Notes: generated by a model not told the origin, from the letters alone. A DNA stretch of 64,000 nucleotides from Acerihabitans sp047324305 (GCF_047324305.1 NZ_CP178740.1:3100001-3164000); one strand, 5' to 3'. Counted from the first letter of the stretch, positions 44,315 to 53,627 are shown. Numbers and translations: made by a program.

Positions 44315-44562
44315 TGTCGGTGCTTCTGTTGTTGCCAGCGCTGCTCGCGCATTGTCTACGGCCTCGACGTTTTCCCCCTCTCTTTGTTATTTGCCTGGCC
44401 TGCTTTCCCTGCGGCGTACCGGTGATATTCCTAATTTAACGCGTGCCACTCTTTCCCCCTACGGCATTCGCCCCCGGTCCGGCTCGCCGCAATACAGAAA
44501 AAGCGACAATTTTATGACTTTGCGTTACAGTAAAGGCTTATTTTTAGCATCAGGAAACGACG

Positions 44563-45129
44563 ATGTACGATCGGTACGCAGGGTTGATCTTCGATATGGA
44601 CGGCACGTTGCTCGATACTGAGCCGACCCATCATAAAGCCTGGCACCAGGTGCTTGGTAAACACGATATGCATTATGATGGTGCAGCCATGGCCGGCTTA
44701 AATGGATCGCCAACCTGGCGTATTGCCAAAACCATTATCGACAACCATGGATCCAGTATGGATCCTTACCTGCTGGCGCTTGAAAAAACCGCGGCGGTGG
44801 AATTGATGCTGCTGGACAATGTCCGGCCGTTGCCGTTAATCGAGGTGGTGAAAGCCTACCATGGCAAGCGTCCCATGGCGGTGGGCACGGGCAGCGAGCA
44901 TCGCATGGCCGTGTCGCTGCTGGAACACCTCGGGCTATTACACTATTTCGACGCCATCGTCGGTGCCGATGATGTGACCCGGCATAAACCCTTTCCTGAT
45001 ACTTTTTTGCGTTGCGCCGAGCTGATGGGCGTGGCGCCAGGAAAATGCGTCGTCTTCGAAGACGCCGATTTTGGCATTCAGGCTGCCCGCGCGGCCGGCA
45101 TGGCATTTGTCGATGTGCGGATGCCATAA
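44563..45129 (+). CDS. yqaB: fructose-1-phosphate/6-phosphogluconate phosphatase (HAD family)
   Basis: 188 aa HAD phosphatase, the same length as E. coli YqaB. Motif I is FDMDGTLLDTE near residue 10, motif II MAVGTGSEHRM near 105, the motif III Lys lies in HKPFPD near 143 and motif IV in VFEDADFGIQAARAAGM. It acts on small sugar phosphates in the cytosol. It follows the tRNA cluster as in E. coli, but yqaA, which normally comes next, is missing. Confidence 0.95.
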   Translation: MYDRYAGLIFDMDGTLLDTEPTHHKAWHQVLGKHDMHYDGAAMAGLNGSPTWRIAKTIIDNHGSSMDPYLLALEKTAAVELMLLDNVRPLPLIEVVKAYHGKRPMAVGTGSEHRMAVSLLEHLGLLHYFDAIVGADDVTRHKPFPDTFLRCAELMGVAPGKCVVFEDADFGIQAARAAGMAFVDVRMP

Positions 45130-45428
45130 AAAAACCTTGACGCCATGGTGGCCGGCTTGCCATTGTCATCGCCTGGCGTGCGGCGCCGGCATAAACCATG
45201 CTGCTGCCTTCTTATCGCCGCCGCCGTGGCGGCTTGGCGTCCGGTTAAGCGCAAAGCCCGTAATGATCTCTTTATAGTTGGGAAAAGCATTACATTAGGA
45301 CCTATCAATCCGGTTAACATTTCCGGGACTCACCTGATGATGAATGCGTAAATGATAACGATAGATAGCGATAAACGAGCAGATTCAATTATGCTTACCC
45401 AATACAAAATTAACTGCGGGAGGTCAAT
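45130..45428. other. yqaB-gshA spacer without gene
   Basis: 299 bp with no supported frame. E. coli has yqaA here; no YqaA-like membrane segments are seen, so the gene is absent rather than frameshifted. The gshA ribosome site GGGAGG lies at its right end. Confidence 0.6.
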
Positions 45429-46991
45429 TTGATCCCGGACGTATCTGAAGCACTTTCATGGCTGGAAGCCAATCCTCATGCGTTGGAGGGGATTCGCCGG
45501 GGTGTGGAGCGCGAAACCTTGCGCATCACCGCCAATGGCCGTTTGGCGCAAACCCCGCATCCGGAATCACTGGGCGCGGCGTTGACGCATAAATGGATTA
45601 CGACGGATTTTGCCGAAGCATTGCTCGAATTTATCACGCCGGTGGACGAAGATATCGATCACCTGCTGGCCTTCTTGCGCGACATCCATCGTCATGTGGC
45701 GCGCAATCTTGGCGAAGAACGCATGTGGCCGATGAGCATGCCGTGTTTTATCGATCATAGCCAGCCGATCGAACTGGCTCAATACGGCTCGTCCAATATC
45801 GGGTGTTTCAAGACCCTGTACCGCGAAGGCCTGAAGAACCGTTATGGCGCGCTGATGCAGATCATCTCCGGGGTACATTATAATTTTTCGCTCCCCCTGG
45901 CGTTCTGGCAGGCACGGCTGGGCGTCACGGATGAGCTCAGCGGCAAAGCGGCGATTTCCGACGGGTATCTACGCCTTATCCGCAATTATTATCGCTTCGG
46001 CTGGATAATACCCTATCTGTTCGGGGCGTCGCCGGCGGTCTGTTCTTCATTCCTTGACGGCCGCGAAACCGATTTGCCGTTTGAACGCTCGACATCCGGC
46101 ATGATTTACCTGCCGTTCGCAACGTCGCTGCGACTGAGCGATCTGGGTTATACCAATAAGTCCCAAAGCCAGCTGGGGATTACCTTCAACCGGATTGACG
46201 AGTATATCGCCGCCCTGAAGCGGGCCATTAAGACGCCCTCGGCCGATTACCAGCGTATCGGGTTGGAAAAGAACGGCAAGCGGCTGCAAATCAACACCAA
46301 CGTACTGCAGATCGAAAACGAACTCTATGCGCCGGTACGCCCCAAGCGTGTGACCCAAAAAGGCGAATCACCTTCCGACGCGTTAGAGCGCGGAGGCATC
46401 GAATATATCGAAGTGCGGTCGCTTGATATCAATCCCTTCTCGCCGATCGGCATTGACGAACAACAGGCGCGCTTTCTGGATCTTTTCCTGATTTGGTGTA
46501 CGCTGGCTGAGGCCCCGGAAATGAGCGCGGAGGAGGTGCTGTGCACCCGCACCAACTGGAATAAAGTCATTCTGGAAGGACGCAAACCCGGCCTGACCCT
46601 GGGGGTAGACTGTGGTTCACAGCAGGAGCCGCTGGCCGAGATCGGCAAGGCGCTGTTCCGTGATTTGCGCCGTGTGGCGGTCATTCTTGATGGCAATAAC
46701 CATAATTATCACTACCGCCAGGCCTGCGATAACCTGGTGGCCGGCTTTGACGATCCGGCCCTGACCTTCTCGGCGCGCATTCTTGAGGCGATGAAGGAAC
46801 ATGGCATTGGCGGCCTGGGCTTGATTCTGGCGAATAATTATCGTCAGACCCTGTGCGATGAGCCGTTGGAAATACTGAATGAAGAGCTGTTGGCAAAGGA
46901 GCAGGCGCGTTCCTGGCAACGGCAGCGCGAGATTGAAGCGGGTGATAGCGTAAGTTTTGAGCAGTTTGTTGCGCAGCATAACGCCGGCTGA
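45429..46991 (+). CDS. gshA: glutamate-cysteine ligase
   Basis: First step of glutathione synthesis. 520 aa (E. coli 518). The start is TTG 45429, the same rare start codon and following residues (IPDVS) as in E. coli, with GGGAGG five bases upstream; weak initiation probably limits output. RGVERETLRI near 22, THKWITTDFAEALLEFITPV near 48, YIEVRSLDINPFSPIGI near 328 are conserved. Confidence 0.97.
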   Translation: MIPDVSEALSWLEANPHALEGIRRGVERETLRITANGRLAQTPHPESLGAALTHKWITTDFAEALLEFITPVDEDIDHLLAFLRDIHRHVARNLGEERMWPMSMPCFIDHSQPIELAQYGSSNIGCFKTLYREGLKNRYGALMQIISGVHYNFSLPLAFWQARLGVTDELSGKAAISDGYLRLIRNYYRFGWIIPYLFGASPAVCSSFLDGRETDLPFERSTSGMIYLPFATSLRLSDLGYTNKSQSQLGITFNRIDEYIAALKRAIKTPSADYQRIGLEKNGKRLQINTNVLQIENELYAPVRPKRVTQKGESPSDALERGGIEYIEVRSLDINPFSPIGIDEQQARFLDLFLIWCTLAEAPEMSAEEVLCTRTNWNKVILEGRKPGLTLGVDCGSQQEPLAEIGKALFRDLRRVAVILDGNNHNYHYRQACDNLVAGFDDPALTFSARILEAMKEHGIGGLGLILANNYRQTLCDEPLEILNEELLAKEQARSWQRQREIEAGDSVSFEQFVAQHNAG

Positions 46992-46996
46992 AAAAG

Positions 46997-47070
46997 AAAA
47001 GGCCACAGAGGACTGTGGCCAAATAAACATCTCTGAATACAGGGATGATGATAACAAATGCGCGTCTTTC
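46997..47070 (-). ncRNA. micA: MicA small RNA
   Basis: The minus strand reads GAAAGACGCGCATTTGTTAT, then CATCATCCCTG and CAGAGATG, nearly identical to the 5' seed region of E. coli MicA. It ends in GGCCACAG-TCCT-CTGTGGCC with a TTTT tail, a sigma-independent terminator. About 74 nt. MicA is an Hfq-dependent sRNA that represses ompA and other outer-membrane protein mRNAs during envelope stress. The position between gshA and luxS, antisense to both, is the same as in E. coli. Confidence 0.95.
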
Positions 47071-47076
47071 ACTAAT

Positions 47077-47105
47077 TCAGACTCGCGCCAAGGAAAAAAG
47101 TTTCC
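47077..47105 (-). promoter_or_regulatory. sigma-E promoter of micA
   Basis: On the minus strand GGAAACTT (47105-47098) and TCTGA (47081-47077) are separated by 16 bp and end seven bases before the MicA 5' G. This fits the sigma-E consensus GGAACTT-N16-TCTGA. It overlaps the luxS leader on the other strand. Confidence 0.85.
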
Positions 47106-47150
47106 TTACAATGGTAAAAAAAATTAATTTTTTCTAAGAGGAGGTGACGT

Positions 47151-47666
47151 ATGCCACTACTGGATAGCTTTACCGTAGACCACACCCGCATGGCAGCCCC
47201 AGCGGTTCGTGTTGCGAAGACCATGAAAACTCCCCATGGCGATACCATCACCGTCTTTGATTTGCGTTTTTGCCGGCCTAACCTGGAAGTGATGCCTGAG
47301 CGCGGCATTCACACCCTGGAACATTTATTCGCCGGTTTTATGCGTAATCACCTGAATGGCGACGGTGTGGAAATCGTCGATATTTCCCCCATGGGCTGCC
47401 GTACCGGCTTTTATATGAGCCTTATCGGCGCGCCGGATGAAGTGCGTGTCGCCAACGCGTGGAAAGCCGCCATGGCCGATGTGCTGAAAGTCACCGACCA
47501 GAACAAAATCCCCGAGTTGAATGAATATCAATGCGGCACCTATCATATGCATTCCCTACCGGAAGCGCAGGAGATTGCCCAGCATATTCTGGACAACGAT
47601 ATCCGGGTGAACCATAACGAGGAACTGGCGCTGCCGAAAGAAAAGCTGGCAGAGCTGCATATCTAA
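47151..47666 (+). CDS. luxS: S-ribosylhomocysteine lyase (autoinducer-2 synthesis)
   Basis: Splits S-ribosylhomocysteine to homocysteine and DPD, the AI-2 precursor, in the activated methyl cycle. 171 aa. Metal ligands are His54 and His58 in HTLEHLF and Cys128 in EYQCGTYHMH; catalytic Glu57 and Cys83 (MGCRTGF) are present. AGAGGAGG precedes the ATG. Two hairpins at 47682-47757 follow. Confidence 0.98.
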   Translation: MPLLDSFTVDHTRMAAPAVRVAKTMKTPHGDTITVFDLRFCRPNLEVMPERGIHTLEHLFAGFMRNHLNGDGVEIVDISPMGCRTGFYMSLIGAPDEVRVANAWKAAMADVLKVTDQNKIPELNEYQCGTYHMHSLPEAQEIAQHILDNDIRVNHNEELALPKEKLAELHI

Positions 47667-47681
47667 ACCCGAGCAGTGCCC

Positions 47682-47757
47682 GCGGGTGTGATGGGCAAGA
47701 CAGCTACGCTTCACCCTCCTTGCCCATGATACCCGCCCCCGGCCTGTGGGCCGGTTT
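47682..47757. terminator. double hairpin between luxS and yfjD
   Basis: GCGGGT-GTG-ATGGGCAAG (47682-47699) pairs with CTTGCCCAT-GAT-ACCCGC (47719-47736). A second hairpin CCGGCC-TGTG-GGCCGG (47739-47754) is followed by TTT. Together they probably terminate luxS and, in reverse, yfjD. Confidence 0.65.
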
Positions 47758-47760
47758 AAG

Positions 47761-49059
47761 CTAGGCTTCGTCCACGCCCTTTTTAAAGGCCTTCAGCGGC
47801 GTAATGCGCACCTGCTTGATCATATTGTCCTGCACCGCCATGATTTCAATCTTGTAGCTATCTATCTGGGTATGCGTGCCCACCGGCGGGATATCCTGCA
47901 GCGCTTCGAGCAGCATGCCGTTAACCGTGCGCGCCTCGGCTTCCGGCAGCGTCCAGTTAAAGGCTTTATTCAGTTCGCGGATATTGGCGCCGCCGTCGAT
48001 CAAGACCGACCCGTCGCTTTGCGGTATCACTTCCTCCGCCAGGGTGGGGGACATGGACGTGGTAAAGTCGCCGACAATCTCCTCCAGTATGTCCTCGACC
48101 GTCACCAGTCCCTGGATATCCCCGTATTCATCGACGATAAGACCGACCTTTTCCTTGTTCCGCTGGAATTTCACCAACTGGATATTCAGCGGCGTGCCCT
48201 CGGGAATGTAGTAGATCTCATCGGCGGCGCGCAGCAGGTTTTCCTTGGTGAATTCCTGCTTCTCCGTCATCAGGCGGTAGGCTTCGCGCACCCGCAGCAT
48301 GCCGATGGCATCGTCGAGATTATCGCGGTACAGCACGATGCGTCCGTGGGGCGAGTGGGTCAGCTGGCGGATGATATTGCGCCATTCATCGTTGACGTTG
48401 ATACCGACAATTTCATTGCGCGGCACCATAATGTCGCCGACGCTCACCTTTTCCAAATCCAGTACCGAGAGCAGCATGTCCTGGTTGCGCCGCGAAATCA
48501 GCGAGCGGGACTCATTGAAGATGGATCGCAGTTCATCCTTGCTCAGGGCGTCGTTCAGATTAGACGGGACTTTAATGCCCATGATGCGCATCAGGAGGCG
48601 GGTAATGATATTCAGCAGCCAGACCAGTGGCATCATGATTTTTTGCAGCGGCGCCAGCAGCAGGCTGCTGGGCAGGGCAATATGCTCTGGGTACAGCGCC
48701 GCCACCGTTTTTGGCAGCACTTCGGCGAACAGCAGGATGACAAAAGTCAGGATGCCGGTGGCGATCGCCACGCCGATATCGCCATACAGGCGCATGCCGA
48801 CGATGGTGGCCAGCGCCGAGGCCAGGATATTCACCAGGTTATTGCCAATCAATACCAGGCTCAACAGTCGGTCGGTACGGCGCAGTAACTTCTCGACGCG
48901 CCGGGCGGCGCGGTTGCCCTGTTTGGCCAGGTGTCGCAGGCGGTAACGGTTGAGCGTCATCATGCCGGTTTCAGAGGCCGAAAAATAGGCGGACACCAGT
49001 ACCATAATCACCAGGATAATTATCAGCGTACTGGTTGAAACATGTTCCAACGTGGGCAT
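47761..49059 (-). CDS. yfjD: CNNM/CorC-family membrane protein with CBS domains
   Basis: 432 aa, similar to E. coli YfjD. An N-terminal DUF21/CNNM membrane domain has about four helices (LIIILVIMVLVSAYFSASE at the start, LVLIGNNLVNILASALATIVG). Two CBS motifs follow (VGDIMVPRNEIVGI near 212, EKVGLIVDEYGDIQGLVTVED near 305) and a CorC_HlyC C-terminal domain. The family is linked to magnesium or cobalt efflux; the exact substrate here is unproven. It is downstream of ypjD, both on the minus strand. Confidence 0.93.
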   Translation of the reverse strand: MPTLEHVSTSTLIIILVIMVLVSAYFSASETGMMTLNRYRLRHLAKQGNRAARRVEKLLRRTDRLLSLVLIGNNLVNILASALATIVGMRLYGDIGVAIATGILTFVILLFAEVLPKTVAALYPEHIALPSSLLLAPLQKIMMPLVWLLNIITRLLMRIMGIKVPSNLNDALSKDELRSIFNESRSLISRRNQDMLLSVLDLEKVSVGDIMVPRNEIVGINVNDEWRNIIRQLTHSPHGRIVLYRDNLDDAIGMLRVREAYRLMTEKQEFTKENLLRAADEIYYIPEGTPLNIQLVKFQRNKEKVGLIVDEYGDIQGLVTVEDILEEIVGDFTTSMSPTLAEEVIPQSDGSVLIDGGANIRELNKAFNWTLPEAEARTVNGMLLEALQDIPPVGTHTQIDSYKIEIMAVQDNMIKQVRITPLKAFKKGVDEA

Positions 49060-49121
49060 TCCTTGTAGGGGTGAATAAAGCGGTTAACGACCAGCCGTAA
49101 CGGGTGGTCGTTGACTTCTCG

Positions 49122-49913
49122 CTAGCCGGCCAGAATATTCTGCCAAATGCGGCTGCCGAAATAGGCCAGGGTCAGCAACAGCACGCCGACCAAACTCAGC
49201 CATACCACGCGGCGCCCGCGCCAGCCTTTACGATAATGGCCCCACAATAAAACAATATAGACCAACCAGGCGACGAAGGAGAGCACTGCTTTATGCAGAT
49301 TCTCACCGCTGAACATATTTTGCATATACAGCAGGCCGGTGCTCAGGGTCAGCGTAAGCAGCACCACCCCGACCTGGGTAATATGGAACATCTTGCGCTC
49401 AATGCCCATCAGCGGCGGCATATCGGCGCTGAATGTCAGCCGTTTTGTCTTGAGCAGATGATCCAGCCAGGCCAGTTGGAAGGCGTATAAAGCGGCGATG
49501 ATCAGCACCGCATAAGAAAACAGCGCCAGGCCGATATGGATCAGCAGCCCCGGGGTGGCCTCGAGATGGGTGATAAATTCGCCGGGCATCAGGGTGGAGG
49601 CGGCCAAATGAATCATGGCGAAAATATACACCACCGGCAGCAGAAACCAGCCGCGGTTACGCGCGGCGACGATGGTCATGACAATGGCTATCAGCAGGCT
49701 CACCAGGGAGCCGATATTCAGCAGGCTCAGGTTCTGGCCGGCATGAACGCCGAATATACGCAAATACAACGTGCAGGCGTGGCAAATCAGCGCCACCGCG
49801 GCGGACAGCAGCGCCAGGCGGCGATAGGCGTCGTTCCTGCGCAAAACGGTGGGCAGGATCAGGCCGAGACTTACGGCGTAGGCAACAAAAGCCAGTAGGG
49901 CAATCCAGGACAT
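49122..49913 (-). CDS. ypjD: CcsA/CcmC-like inner-membrane protein YpjD
   Basis: ATG 49913 gives 263 aa, equal to E. coli YpjD; the frame is open much further upstream but that part is a shadow of the ffh leader. Eight or so membrane helices carry the cytochrome c assembly family pattern (NIGSLVSLL, THLEATPGLLIHIGLALFSY, KMFHITQVGVVLL). Its specific role is unknown. Divergent from ffh, as in E. coli. Confidence 0.92.
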   Translation of the reverse strand: MSWIALLAFVAYAVSLGLILPTVLRRNDAYRRLALLSAAVALICHACTLYLRIFGVHAGQNLSLLNIGSLVSLLIAIVMTIVAARNRGWFLLPVVYIFAMIHLAASTLMPGEFITHLEATPGLLIHIGLALFSYAVLIIAALYAFQLAWLDHLLKTKRLTFSADMPPLMGIERKMFHITQVGVVLLTLTLSTGLLYMQNMFSGENLHKAVLSFVAWLVYIVLLWGHYRKGWRGRRVVWLSLVGVLLLTLAYFGSRIWQNILAG

Positions 49914-50079
49914 ATCGCAAATAGGCTTTGGCAAGGAATAAAGAGGCGACCAGTATAGCCTCAGCGGCGTCCCGCACCAAACGTTCTCGTCGCGGGGCAG
50001 CGATCTGCCGCTGCTTCGTGTTATACTCGCCGGCAATAATGTCGCACAAGCGGCCGGACTCCAGGTTGAGTAAAGAACG

Positions 50080-51441
50080 ATGTTTGAAAATTTATCCGAC
50101 AGATTATCGCGCTCGTTGCGCAATATCAGCGGCCGGGGCCGCCTGACAGAAGAGAACATTAAAGATACCCTGCGCGAGGTGCGCCTGGCGCTGCTCGAAG
50201 CCGACGTGGCTCTGCCCGTGGTGCGTGATTTTATCAATCGGGTAAAAGAGCGCGCGGTCGGCCAGGAGGTCAATAAAAGCCTGACGCCGGGCCAGGAATT
50301 CGTCAAAATCGTACGTACCGAGCTGGTCAGCGCGATGGGCGAGGAAAACAGCGAGCTCAACCTGGCGGCTCAACCGCCGGCGGTGGTGCTGATGGCGGGC
50401 CTGCAAGGGGCCGGTAAAACCACAAGCGTCGCCAAGCTTGGCAAATACCTGCGCGAAAAGCATAAGAAAAAAGTGCTGGTGGTGTCCGCCGACGTTTATC
50501 GGCCGGCGGCCATCAAACAGCTGGAAACCCTGGCTGAGACGGTGGGCGTGGATTTTTTCCCGTCCGATGCCGGCCAACGGCCCATTGATATCGTCAAGCA
50601 GGCGTTGCAGCAGGCAAAGCTGAAATTCTACGACGTGTTGCTGGTGGATACCGCCGGCCGTTTGCACGTCGATGAAGCCATGATGGACGAGATCAAGCAG
50701 ATCCACGCGGCCGTGGTGCCGGTGGAGACGCTGTTCGTCGTCGACGCCATGACCGGCCAGGACGCCGCCAATACCGCCAAGGCGTTTAACGAGGCGCTGC
50801 CCCTCACCGGCGTGATCCTGACCAAGGTCGACGGCGACGCGCGCGGCGGGGCGGCGTTGTCCATCCGCCATATCACCGGCAAACCGATTAAATTCATGGG
50901 CGTGGGGGAAAAAACCGACGCCCTGGAGCCATTCTACCCGGAACGCATCGCCGGACGGATCCTGGGCATGGGCGATGTACTGTCGTTAATCGAGGATATC
51001 GAAAGCAAGGTCGACCGCGTCCAGGCTGAAAAGCTGGCTAATAAGCTGAAAAAGGGCGATGGTTTCGATTTAACCGATTTTCTCGACCAGCTTAAGCAAA
51101 TGCGCAGTATGGGCGGCATGGCCAGCATGATGAGCAAGCTGCCCGGCGCCGGCCAACTGCCGGCCAATGTTAAATCGCAAATGGACGACAGCGTCCTGGT
51201 GCGCATGGAGGCTATCATCAATTCCATGACGTTCAAGGAGCGCGCGCAGCCTGAGATTATCAAAGGGTCGCGTAAACGCCGTATCGCCACCGGCTGTGGT
51301 TTGCAGGTGCAGGACGTAAACCGCATGCTCAAGCAGTTCGACGATATGCAGCGTATGATGAAAAAGATGAAGAAGGGCGGAATGGCGAAAATGCTGCGCG
51401 GCATGAAAGGCATGATGCCGCCGGGATTCACCGGGCGTTAA
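50080..51441 (+). CDS. ffh: signal recognition particle protein Ffh (SRP54)
   Basis: GTPase that, with 4.5S RNA, targets nascent membrane proteins to FtsY and SecYEG. 453 aa, same as E. coli. N domain, then G domain with GLQGAGKTTS near 107, DTAGRL near 190 and TKVDGDARGG near 247. A methionine-rich M domain from about 330 (MRSMGGMASMMSKLPG, MKKMKKGGMAKML) binds signal peptides and RNA. Confidence 0.98.
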   Translation: MFENLSDRLSRSLRNISGRGRLTEENIKDTLREVRLALLEADVALPVVRDFINRVKERAVGQEVNKSLTPGQEFVKIVRTELVSAMGEENSELNLAAQPPAVVLMAGLQGAGKTTSVAKLGKYLREKHKKKVLVVSADVYRPAAIKQLETLAETVGVDFFPSDAGQRPIDIVKQALQQAKLKFYDVLLVDTAGRLHVDEAMMDEIKQIHAAVVPVETLFVVDAMTGQDAANTAKAFNEALPLTGVILTKVDGDARGGAALSIRHITGKPIKFMGVGEKTDALEPFYPERIAGRILGMGDVLSLIEDIESKVDRVQAEKLANKLKKGDGFDLTDFLDQLKQMRSMGGMASMMSKLPGAGQLPANVKSQMDDSVLVRMEAIINSMTFKERAQPEIIKGSRKRRIATGCGLQVQDVNRMLKQFDDMQRMMKKMKKGGMAKMLRGMKGMMPPGFTGR

Positions 51442-51510
51442 CTATCGATTGCTTTTTGCCCCAAAACGCGTAGAATTTCGGAGCTTTTTATACTACTGCT
51501 TTAAATGGCA

Positions 51511-51549
51511 ACTGGGCCCCGTTCCTCGATGGGGCCCGGTTGTTTTATT
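51511..51549 (+). terminator. hairpin in the rpsP leader (terminator/attenuator)
   Basis: ACTGGGCCCC (51511-51520) pairs with GGGGCCCGGT (51531-51540), then TGTTTTATT. It separates ffh from the rpsP operon. It may be the ffh terminator or an attenuator in the ribosomal operon leader. Confidence 0.75.
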
Positions 51550-51565
51550 AACTAAAGAGGATGTT

Positions 51566-51814
51566 ATGGTAACAATTCGTTTGGCACGTGGCGGCGCAAA
51601 AAAACGCCCGTTTTATCAAATCGTCGTGACTGACAGCCGCAATGCGCGTGATGGTCGCTTTATTGAACGTATTGGCTTCTACAACCCGATCGCTTCCGGT
51701 CAGGCTGAAGGCCTGCGTTTAGACCTGGATCGCATCGAGCATTGGGTCGGCCAGGGCGCCACCGTTTCAGAACGCGTTTCTGGTCTTATCAAAGACGCGA
51801 AGAAAGCGGCTTAA
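51566..51814 (+). CDS. rpsP: 30S ribosomal protein S16
   Basis: 82 aa from ATG 51566 after AAAGAGG, the same length as E. coli S16; upstream in-frame codons to 51449 span the hairpin and are not coding. MVTIRLARGGAKKRPFYQIV and DRIEHWVGQGATVS are typical. First gene of rpsP-rimM-trmD-rplS. Confidence 0.98.
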   Translation: MVTIRLARGGAKKRPFYQIVVTDSRNARDGRFIERIGFYNPIASGQAEGLRLDLDRIEHWVGQGATVSERVSGLIKDAKKAA

Positions 51815-51832
51815 AGGATCTCGGTGGCGGCT

Positions 51833-52381
51833 ATGAGCAAACAAATCCGTACCGCAATTCCCACCAACCCCATTATCGTGGGCAAAATGGGATCGACGTA
51901 TGGCATTCGCGGTTGGCTCAGAGTGTTTTCTTCCACTGAAGAATCCGAAAGCATTTTTGATTACCAGCCCTGGTTTATCAAACGGGCGGGTGAGTGGCAG
52001 TGTATCGAGCTGGAAGGCTGGAAGCGCCACAGTCAGGATTTGATCATCAAGGTCAAAGGCATGGAAGACCGGGAAGCGGCGTCTCTGCTGACGAACTGTG
52101 AAATCGTCGTGGATTCAACGCAGCTGCCGGCTCTGGACGCGGGTGATTATTACTGGAAAGACCTTACGGGTTGCCGGGTAGTAACCACTGCGGGCTACGA
52201 GCTGGGCGGCGTCATTGATATGATGGAAACCGGCTCTAACGATGTCATGGTGGTAAAAGCCAACCTGAAAGATGCCTTCGGTATCCAGGAGCGGTTGATT
52301 CCGTTCCTCGACGGACAGGTTATCAAAAAGGTGGATCTCGGCGCTCATGTGATTGAGGTCGATTGGGATCCAAGTTTTTGA
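51833..52381 (+). CDS. rimM: ribosome maturation factor RimM
   Basis: Assists 30S head assembly by binding S19. ATG 51833 gives 182 aa, equal to E. coli (MSKQ start). A GTG at 51824 (three codons earlier) has the better-placed AGGAT, so MAAMSKQ remains possible. GKMGSTYGIRGWLRVFS near 18 and the PRC-barrel stretch DYYWKDLTGCRVV near 103 identify the family. It ends EVDWDPSF. Confidence 0.96.
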   Translation: MSKQIRTAIPTNPIIVGKMGSTYGIRGWLRVFSSTEESESIFDYQPWFIKRAGEWQCIELEGWKRHSQDLIIKVKGMEDREAASLLTNCEIVVDSTQLPALDAGDYYWKDLTGCRVVTTAGYELGGVIDMMETGSNDVMVVKANLKDAFGIQERLIPFLDGQVIKKVDLGAHVIEVDWDPSF

Positions 52382-52421
52382 GCCCCGGTGGTAAAACAGT
52401 GATAATGGGTGGAACGGCGTT

Positions 52422-53174
52422 ATGTGGATTGGTGTTATCAGCCTGTTTCCCGAAATGTTTCGCGCCATCACTGATTACGGGGTAACTGGCCGGGCAGTGA
52501 AAAACGGCCTGCTGAGTATGCAGTGCTGGAGTCCGCGTGATTTCACGCACGACAGGCATCGTACCGTGGACGAACGCCCGTATGGCGGCGGACCGGGCAT
52601 GCTGATGATGGTGCAGCCCTTGCGGGACGCGATTCACGAGGCAAAAAAACAAGCAGGCGCCGGGGCGAAGGTTATTTATCTTTCCCCGCAGGGACGTAAG
52701 CTCAATCAGCAAGGTGTGAGCGAGCTGGCCGCCAACCCGAAGATGATTCTGGTGTGCGGCCGTTATGAAGGTATAGACGAGCGGCTGATAGCCACCGAAA
52801 TTGATGAAGAATGGTCAATCGGTGATTATGTGCTCAGCGGCGGTGAATTGGCGGCCATGGCGCTGATTGATTCCGTCTCCCGGTTTATTCCGGGGGTATT
52901 GGGTCATGAGGCCTCGGCGGCGGAGGACTCCTTCGCCGAGGGCTTGCTGGACTGTCCGCACTATACCCGTCCCGAAGAGTTGGCAGGCATGGAGGTTCCG
53001 CCGGTGTTACTGTCGGGCAACCATGCGCAGATACGCCGCTGGCGTTTGAAACAGTCACTGGGCCGTACCTGGCTTAGAAGACCTGAACTTCTGGAAAGCC
53101 TAGCTCTGACTGACGAGCAAGCAAAGTTGCTGGCTGAGTTCCAACGGGAATATCAGCCCGAGCGACAAAACTAA
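52422..53174 (+). CDS. trmD: tRNA (guanine(37)-N1)-methyltransferase
   Basis: SPOUT methyltransferase preventing +1 frameshifts by methylating G37. 250 aa (E. coli 255). RPYGGGPGMLM near 53, LSPQGRKL near 86, CGRYEGIDER near 112 and GDYVLSGGELAAM near 133 form the trefoil-knot SAM site. Confidence 0.98.
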   Translation: MWIGVISLFPEMFRAITDYGVTGRAVKNGLLSMQCWSPRDFTHDRHRTVDERPYGGGPGMLMMVQPLRDAIHEAKKQAGAGAKVIYLSPQGRKLNQQGVSELAANPKMILVCGRYEGIDERLIATEIDEEWSIGDYVLSGGELAAMALIDSVSRFIPGVLGHEASAAEDSFAEGLLDCPHYTRPEELAGMEVPPVLLSGNHAQIRRWRLKQSLGRTWLRRPELLESLALTDEQAKLLAEFQREYQPERQN

Positions 53175-53240
53175 TAGGGGTATGCCAGCCTTGTTGCTGA
53201 CAGCCCGAACACTCAGTTTACCTAGGGTAAGAGACCTATT

Positions 53241-53591
53241 ATGAGCAACATTATTAAACAGATTGAAGAAGAACAGATGAAGCAGGACGTACCTGCATTC
53301 CGTCCGGGTGATTCCGTGGAAGTGAAGGTATGGGTTGTTGAAGGCAGCAAAAAACGTCTGCAGGCATTCGAGGGCGTGGTTATCGCTATTCGTAACCGCG
53401 GTCTGCATTCTGCATTCACTGTTCGCAAAATTTCCAATGGCGAAGGTGTTGAGCGTGTGTTCCAGACTCATTCACCGGTTATCGACAGCATCACGGTTAA
53501 ACGCCGTGGCGCCGTGCGCCAGGCCAAACTGTATTACCTGCGTGAACGTACTGGTAAGTCTGCGCGTATCAAAGAACGTCTTAACGCCTAG
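53241..53591 (+). CDS. rplS: 50S ribosomal protein L19
   Basis: 116 aa (E. coli 115). MSNIIKQIEEEQMKQDVPAF, GDSVEVKVWVVEG and the C-terminal AKLYYLRERTGKSARIKE. Last gene of the operon, followed by a strong terminator. Confidence 0.98.
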   Translation: MSNIIKQIEEEQMKQDVPAFRPGDSVEVKVWVVEGSKKRLQAFEGVVIAIRNRGLHSAFTVRKISNGEGVERVFQTHSPVIDSITVKRRGAVRQAKLYYLRERTGKSARIKERLNA

Positions 53592-53627
53592 TACGCTTTC
53601 GCAACATCCGAAAGCATTTAGTTATCA

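Noticed and set aside
47746..48888. 380-codon plus-strand frame opposite yfjD
   Set aside because: Antisense shadow of yfjD; His/Gln/Arg-rich composition with no start signal.
49914..50360. Long N-terminal extension of ypjD
   Set aside because: It runs antisense through the ffh start; homology and length fix the start at 49913.
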